Assembly: GCA_025200525.1 (NCBI GenBank)
Contig: CM045758.1
Coordinates: forward strand, 165,132,261 to 165,196,260
Direction: 5' to 3'
DNA from: Camellia lanceoleosa
Taxonomy: Eukaryota > Streptophyta > Magnoliopsida > Ericales > Theaceae
DNA: 64,000 bases
Shown here in pieces: positions 59,132 to 64,000 of the stretch. The notes beneath the pieces are model-generated. The model saw only the letters and a program-made list of their open reading frames with translations. It made no database searches and was not told the DNA's origin. The translations under genes and the position numbers were made by a program. The stretch's first letter is position 1. Every line of letters starts with the position of its first letter.

Positions 59132-61555
59132 TGTAATGACCCTCACCACTGATTACCGATTTCCTACCGAATACTGATAAACTGAGACTGATTATGATAA
59201 ATAATGAATCAACTGAAATACTGAACTGACTGACTGAAAACTGAAACTGAATCGATTGACTGTATCTGTTTAATTGCATGTTTATCTGCTGCCTGTTTGA
59301 TTATCTGTTTGTATTTTCATGTTTAAATTGTTAATTGAAGGCCTTATCGGCGGCCGAACCCGAGATCGATTAGTGTTTTATGATCGTCATAATTTATATG
59401 ATTTTATGGTGTATTTAATTGAAAACTGATCTGGTATGATTAAATTGGACCTATATTGATCAATTGCATAGCTTGCCTTATTTACATGTTTGCCATTGTT
59501 AGTGGCCCACTATATGAACCATATTTGAGGCTTTGTTATACACTTACCAACACATTTCATCAGCCACATTGAGAGCTCTAGCCGATCAAGGAAGAGAGAG
59601 AGAGAGAGAGAGAGAAATAAGAGAATTGTGAAATCAACTAGGAGAGTGGCTTGAATTTTGGTAGAATTGAAGGTTGATAGCAACATTGAGCTCCCACGCC
59701 TTAAATTCAAGACTTAGGTAAGAATTCGCCTTCTCATTGTTGTGTTTAAGTTCCTTCTAGCATGGATCATGGTAGTTTAAAGAGTTAAGGCATGAATTGG
59801 TTCAAAAGTGTTGAATTATAGCTAAATTGTTGCATGCATGTACATATCTCACATTATTAAGGTTGTTCTTCAAAGATTTTCACATGCATGTCCATGTTTT
59901 GAGAATAGTCTATGGTTTCACCATATTTTGAAAGATTTGGCTCTTTAGAGCATGAATTTGAAGCTTTGAATTGGTTTAAATCCATGCATGTTGCATGTTC
60001 AATCTTGTTCATGAAATTGGTTTGAAATTGAGTTTTAATTAAACACCCTTGGGCTTTGATTTATCAAATTGACCTTGGTAACATGTTGTTTTAAGAGTTT
60101 ACTTGTGTTTTCCAGAAATTTGGCCCAAGAGGATTGAATTTAGTGTATTTAAACTTGATTTTTGGCTTGAAGGTGCAATATGGGTTTTCCAGATTTTGCA
60201 CTCCCGCTCGAGCGCGGGAAGTGGCGCTCGAGCGGGGAATTCGAGCATTCAATACTTTGCACTGCATTACAGTCCACTCAAGCGGGGTTTTTGGTGCTCG
60301 AGCGGGACCTTGTGTCTTGCGCTCGAGCGGGTATCGGGCGCCCAATCGAGCGTAATTTTTGAGTATCCAGTACTTTTTGGTCCGCTCGAGCGGGAAAGTT
60401 TACGCTCGAGCGGTGACCTTTATTGCATGTCCACTCGAGCGGGGAAATAGTGCGCTCGAGCGGGACTCTGTTTTTCTGAAAATTCTGAAAATGTTTTCTG
60501 AACACATCTTTGCGTCCTCATCCCATCCTAGGCATTCTTAGGCCTAGTTTAAGACATCTTAATGAGGATATAGATATAGAACACACCAAGGCAAATTTAG
60601 GAATTAAGTTATTATCTTTCCCTAACTGTGAAACTTAGTGTGTATTCAATCTGTTAACTGTATAGGGTTGGCTTTCCGAAGAGACGCTCTAGTTCACTGT
60701 AGCCCAGAACTCTGTGAGTAACAATTGTGTAAAGATATGTTCAAAATGAGTATCTTCAATCGAATCGAATCATTTCTTGAATCGATATTGTTTATTGAAT
60801 GAATGTATGTCATATATTCTAAACTGTATTGTGGCATCCTTAGCACCTATTATTTACTGTTACTATTACAGAGATCTCTGTCGGTTCCCTCGTGGGACCA
60901 CTACTGTTTACTGATTGATGGCCATCATTACTGTTCGATCTTTAAGACTCATCGCCATCTTGTCGTTATGCTAATAGATGTACCACATATGACTGATTGT
61001 ACTGAACAATTGAAATACTGATTGAAATGAACTGTTTTCACTACTGTAAGGACATTCATTCTAAACCCCTTTATGCTTTATGTTATTCATTAGGCTTTAG
61101 CTCACTGCTCATATATATATGTAAGTGTACAGGCACCGGATCAAAGCTAGAGGTGTCGGGGTAAACTCCAATTTAGTCAAGCCAACCAATGTGCCTCACT
61201 ACGAGGTTCCGAGCCTGCCAAGCTAAGGCTTAGGGGTGTTTTTATTTCCCCGTTTATCTCTGCACTATTTTGTAATACTACATAGACTGGCAGCACCATA
61301 CTGTACTGTTAGTAGGGATTAAGTCCCTGTATGAATGATTGTAAATATTGTGCATAACTGTTCTGTACTTAATGTTTATATGTATAAAAAGTCTTTTTGC
61401 ATACAGACTGTCACAGCTCAATGGACATTATTTTATTACTGTAATGGCTTCCGCCATGCCCTGCATTTTGTTTTATCAGACATCATATAAGCCTTCGTAA
61501 TATCGGACATCGCCTACATTACTAAACCCATAGGGGTGGGTTTGGGTCGTGACAT
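59132..61555 (+). mobile_element. Solo LTR, family X copy 3, inserted in the caulimovirid
   Basis: 2424 bp, TGTAATGACC to GGGTCGTGACA, flanked by a perfect TAAAC duplication (59127-59131 and 61556-61560). Viral coding resumes right after it. It contains a well-kept palindrome array (about 60205-60465, CGCTCGAGCGGG units) and AT runs. Length and ends match copy 1 in reverse. Confidence 0.92.
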
Positions 61556-62130
61556 AAACGTTATGCATATCGCACCAAATATGATTTGACTCAACAATCT
61601 AAAATTACTCGTCAATGGTACAAATTTATGATTAAACATAAAATTGAAATTCCTTTCTTTGAATATTTAGAAGACCATTATAAAAAACCGTTACAAAACA
61701 TAAATGGAAAACTTCTCCTACTACTACTATTAGTTGTAGCCATCCTCCTTTATCTGCTATAATTATTGATTGTCATGGCTCCGAAGTCCCAAATTTCTCA
61801 TTTTAAGTTACCCGCACAATTCTAAAATCAAAAAAGTTATTGAACAAAATAATTATACTAATCAATGTCTAAAAACAATTGGTAAACAATTAGATAAAAT
61901 AGAAACCAATTTAGATGATTATTCGGCTAACAATACATTTACTAAACAATCCTTAGACCAACCATTGCTTAATTTACCTAGTAACCGTTTTAAACGTAAT
62001 AGTTTAGTCACCCAAGATAATTCTACTATCAAAGCCATTGAACAATTGATTAAGGCCAAAATGTACATCATTGAGGCCTTTAATTAGAATCTCTTAACTT
62101 CACTTACTGGTCAAACTGTATACTTTATGT
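61556..62130 (+). pseudogene. Caulimovirid polyprotein, between movement and coat protein
   Basis: After the LTR the frame reads TRQWYKFMIKHKIEIPFFEY, then shifts. 61770-62087 reads KKVIEQNNYTNQCLKTIGKQ and ETNLDDYSANNTFTKQSLD, likely coiled coil, to a stop at 62085-62087. It continues in frame to about 62130, where a second insertion begins. Confidence 0.65.
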
Positions 62131-63098
62131 GTGTTGAGTGTCAATCAGGTTGTACATCGTCGGAGCATAAAATGGGCAAAAAGACAGAATTTGGACGTGC
62201 GTTGACTTTTTTGCACGTGTGTTGACTTTTTCTAGGAAAGTCAAACCGACGTTTTAAACCTATTTGGAAGTGAGTAGAAGTATAAAAAGAAAAGGAAAAG
62301 GCTTTTTCAGATTCTGAACTTGTTTTGACCTAAAGGGAGAGGCTAGGGTTTGGAAGGAAAGAAACAAAAAGCTTCAAGGATGTCTCCCATGGTGGTTTCT
62401 TCTCCATCTACCTCCTTCCACTCCTCCATAAGTGGCTAGTCTCATTTTCTAGGGTTTTGATAAAACCCTAACCATGTAATTATTTTGTTTTCTTTTTTAT
62501 TTTTAATTATGTAAAGGTTTGAACATTTGTATGGTGAATTAGAAGTTTCTTTTATATATTTTTCATTATTTCTTCGAATATTTGACTTTCTGTGATTGTT
62601 GAATGTTATCCATACATGAGTTTTCTATTCCTTCACATTCAAGGTATGAGACGAACCATGCTACGAGGAACGAGTCATATCACTACCTTAGTTTAGAGTG
62701 AACGATTCGTATTACTTGAGATGGTTCATGCTCGTATATTGAATGTGATGATCTTCTTGTTAAATGCTTTGAGCTTGTAGTTGCGAAGCATTAATCCGTT
62801 CAAACCATAGCATAATTGATTTCAATTGGAAACCCTAATTACGTGGCTAGTGGTGGACTCTTTGCCCTAGTTTTTTCCCCAATTCAGTAAACCCAATTTC
62901 ATTTATTATTGATAATTTAATTCCTTAGTTTAATTTATTTGTTATTAATTTAGGCTATGAACAATCAAACTTTTTATCAAAATTAATTTAGGAATTTAAC
63001 AATTAAATTAGTTTAATTTCACAACAGTCTATGTGGATCGATACCTGGACTTGCCATTATTCTAATTGAATTTGGTATAGTTTAGTATTTAATTTTGG
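62131..63098 (+). mobile_element. Probable solo LTR (about 970 bp) in the caulimovirid coat region
   Basis: Non-viral sequence between two viral segments, flanked on both sides by GTGTGTT, so a short target duplication is hidden in this string and the exact ends are unclear. It has a TATAAAAAG box (about 62281), a CT-rich leader-like part, and near its right end TGTGGATCGATACCTGGACTTGCC, a motif found near the 3' end of Athila/Tat-type LTRs. Confidence 0.6.
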
Positions 63099-64000
63099 TG
63101 TGTTCAACAACCCATCAACAATTATTTACTAAATTAACTATCTCTGAAAAAGTTTCTCAATCTACTAAGAAAGGTCTTACTGTATTAAACCAACATCCTA
63201 CTCTTGAATCTGTTTCTATTCATTCAGACCCTGACACAACTAATAATGAAATTAATAATTTAGCTCAACAATTTCAATCAACTACTTTGAATAAACTTCA
63301 TTATCCTAAACCTAATCCTACAATGCTCACAAAAAAATGGTATTCAAGACCTACTCCCCTTGATCTCCAATATGAAGAAACTAATCTTAGTAATCAATTT
63401 TCTGTATTTGCTAAAAAATTATACGAATGGAATATTGATGGTCTCAGTGAACATCAAATGCTTCAAAAATTAAATCATTTATCTATGATTGCAAATAGTT
63501 AGCTTAGTAACTACCATGATTATACTCAACCTGAAATTGTTTCCTTAATTACTTTTGGCTTTACTGGTATGCTCAAATCTTGGTGGGAAAAATATCTAAT
63601 TGAAGATCAAAGAGAATCTATTTTACATGCAAGTCAAAAAGATGAAAATGATTTACCTATCTTTGATGAAACTACTGGCTATTATAAACCTGATGATACA
63701 AATACATTAATCTACACCATAGTTCGCCATTTTATAGGAACACCTACTAATTTCTATTCTCGCATACATGATCAACTTAGTAATCTCACTTGTCGAACCT
63801 TAAGTAATTTTCGATGGTATAAAGATGTCTTTACCTCTAGAGTTATGTAAAGAGAAAATTGTACTAAATCTTTTTGGAAAGAAAAATTCATTAATGGCTT
63901 ACCTAGTCTTTTTGCTAATAAAATTAAAGATGTTCTTAGTCAACCTACAGGTGTTATTGAATATGATAATTTAACTTATGGTGACATTATTAGTACTATT
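63099..64000 (+). pseudogene. Caulimovirid coat protein, truncated by the window end
   Basis: One frame with two internal stops (TAG about 63500, TAA about 63848). It contains KLYEWNIDGLSEHQMLQKL, LITFGFTGMLKSWWEKYL, IYTIVRHFIGTPTNFYSR, NFRWYKDVFTSRVM and NGLPSLFANKIKDVL. This is the capsid part of florendovirus/petuvirus-like polyproteins. The zinc knuckle and protease expected next lie beyond 64000. Confidence 0.82.

Larger units (their letters stand above)
57622..64000 (+). other. Endogenous caulimovirid, plus-strand block
   Basis: Begins at a degenerate tRNA-Met primer site, then leader (57636-57924), movement protein (57925-59131), polyprotein linker (61556-62130) and coat protein (63099-64000), running off the window. 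A family X solo LTR (59132-61555) and a second solo LTR (about 62131-63098) interrupt it. Stops at 58282, 62085, 63500 and 63848 and missing frames show it is non-functional. Confidence 0.82.

Overview
This is nuclear DNA from a flowering plant, most likely a eudicot. It carries two intron-containing plant genes, AT-rich intergenic DNA, CT-rich 5' leaders and a thick layer of nested plant transposable elements. Nothing in it looks bacterial or organellar. Roughly 42-53 kb is the gene island. The rest is repeats and old viral insertions.

Layout. A minus-strand LINE is spread over 1-597, 9541-10725 and 18085-19330. It is split first by an 8.9-kb Ty3/gypsy chromovirus (598-9535, LTRs of about 1.83 kb, target duplication CTGCT). 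It is split again by a block of endogenous geminivirus-like DNA (10726-18084), which is itself interrupted by a 2.43-kb solo LTR and a 242-bp MITE. From 20453 to 39184 lies what looks like one CACTA-type transposon (degenerate CACTA ends, 3-bp duplication CTA). It is loaded with a Tat-lineage Ty3/gypsy element (20652-34182; two RNase H domains, a minisatellite, and a spliced antisense gene) and a second, rearranged geminivirus-like cluster (34820-38218). After an AT-rich MITE zone come two convergent host genes: a 712-aa MGSCLSKK protein of the At1g65710 type (+, 42894-45659) and a plastid-targeted EamA/WAT1-related transporter of the At3g02690 type (-, 51832-46382, seven exons). From 54.6 kb to the window end are head-to-head pieces of an endogenous caulimovirid (pararetrovirus). 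These carry movement protein, coat protein, reverse transcriptase/RNase H and a downstream ORF, and are interrupted by two solo LTRs.

The most notable content is the geminivirus-like DNA. Copy A is a nearly complete circularly permuted genome of about 3.6 kb once its insertions are subtracted. Its order is coat protein, a begomovirus-BC1-like movement protein, a very short intergenic region, a spliced Rep on the other strand, a large intergenic region with hairpin and iteron-like repeats, a small one-pass membrane protein, then the coat protein start. A large genome with a BC1-like movement protein on the virion strand and an intron in Rep fits the citlodavirus group best. All copies are broken by stops, frameshifts, deletions and insertions.

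The two host genes are the only ones that look functional. All coordinates and splice sites were worked out by eye; family assignments come from motif recognition, not database searches.
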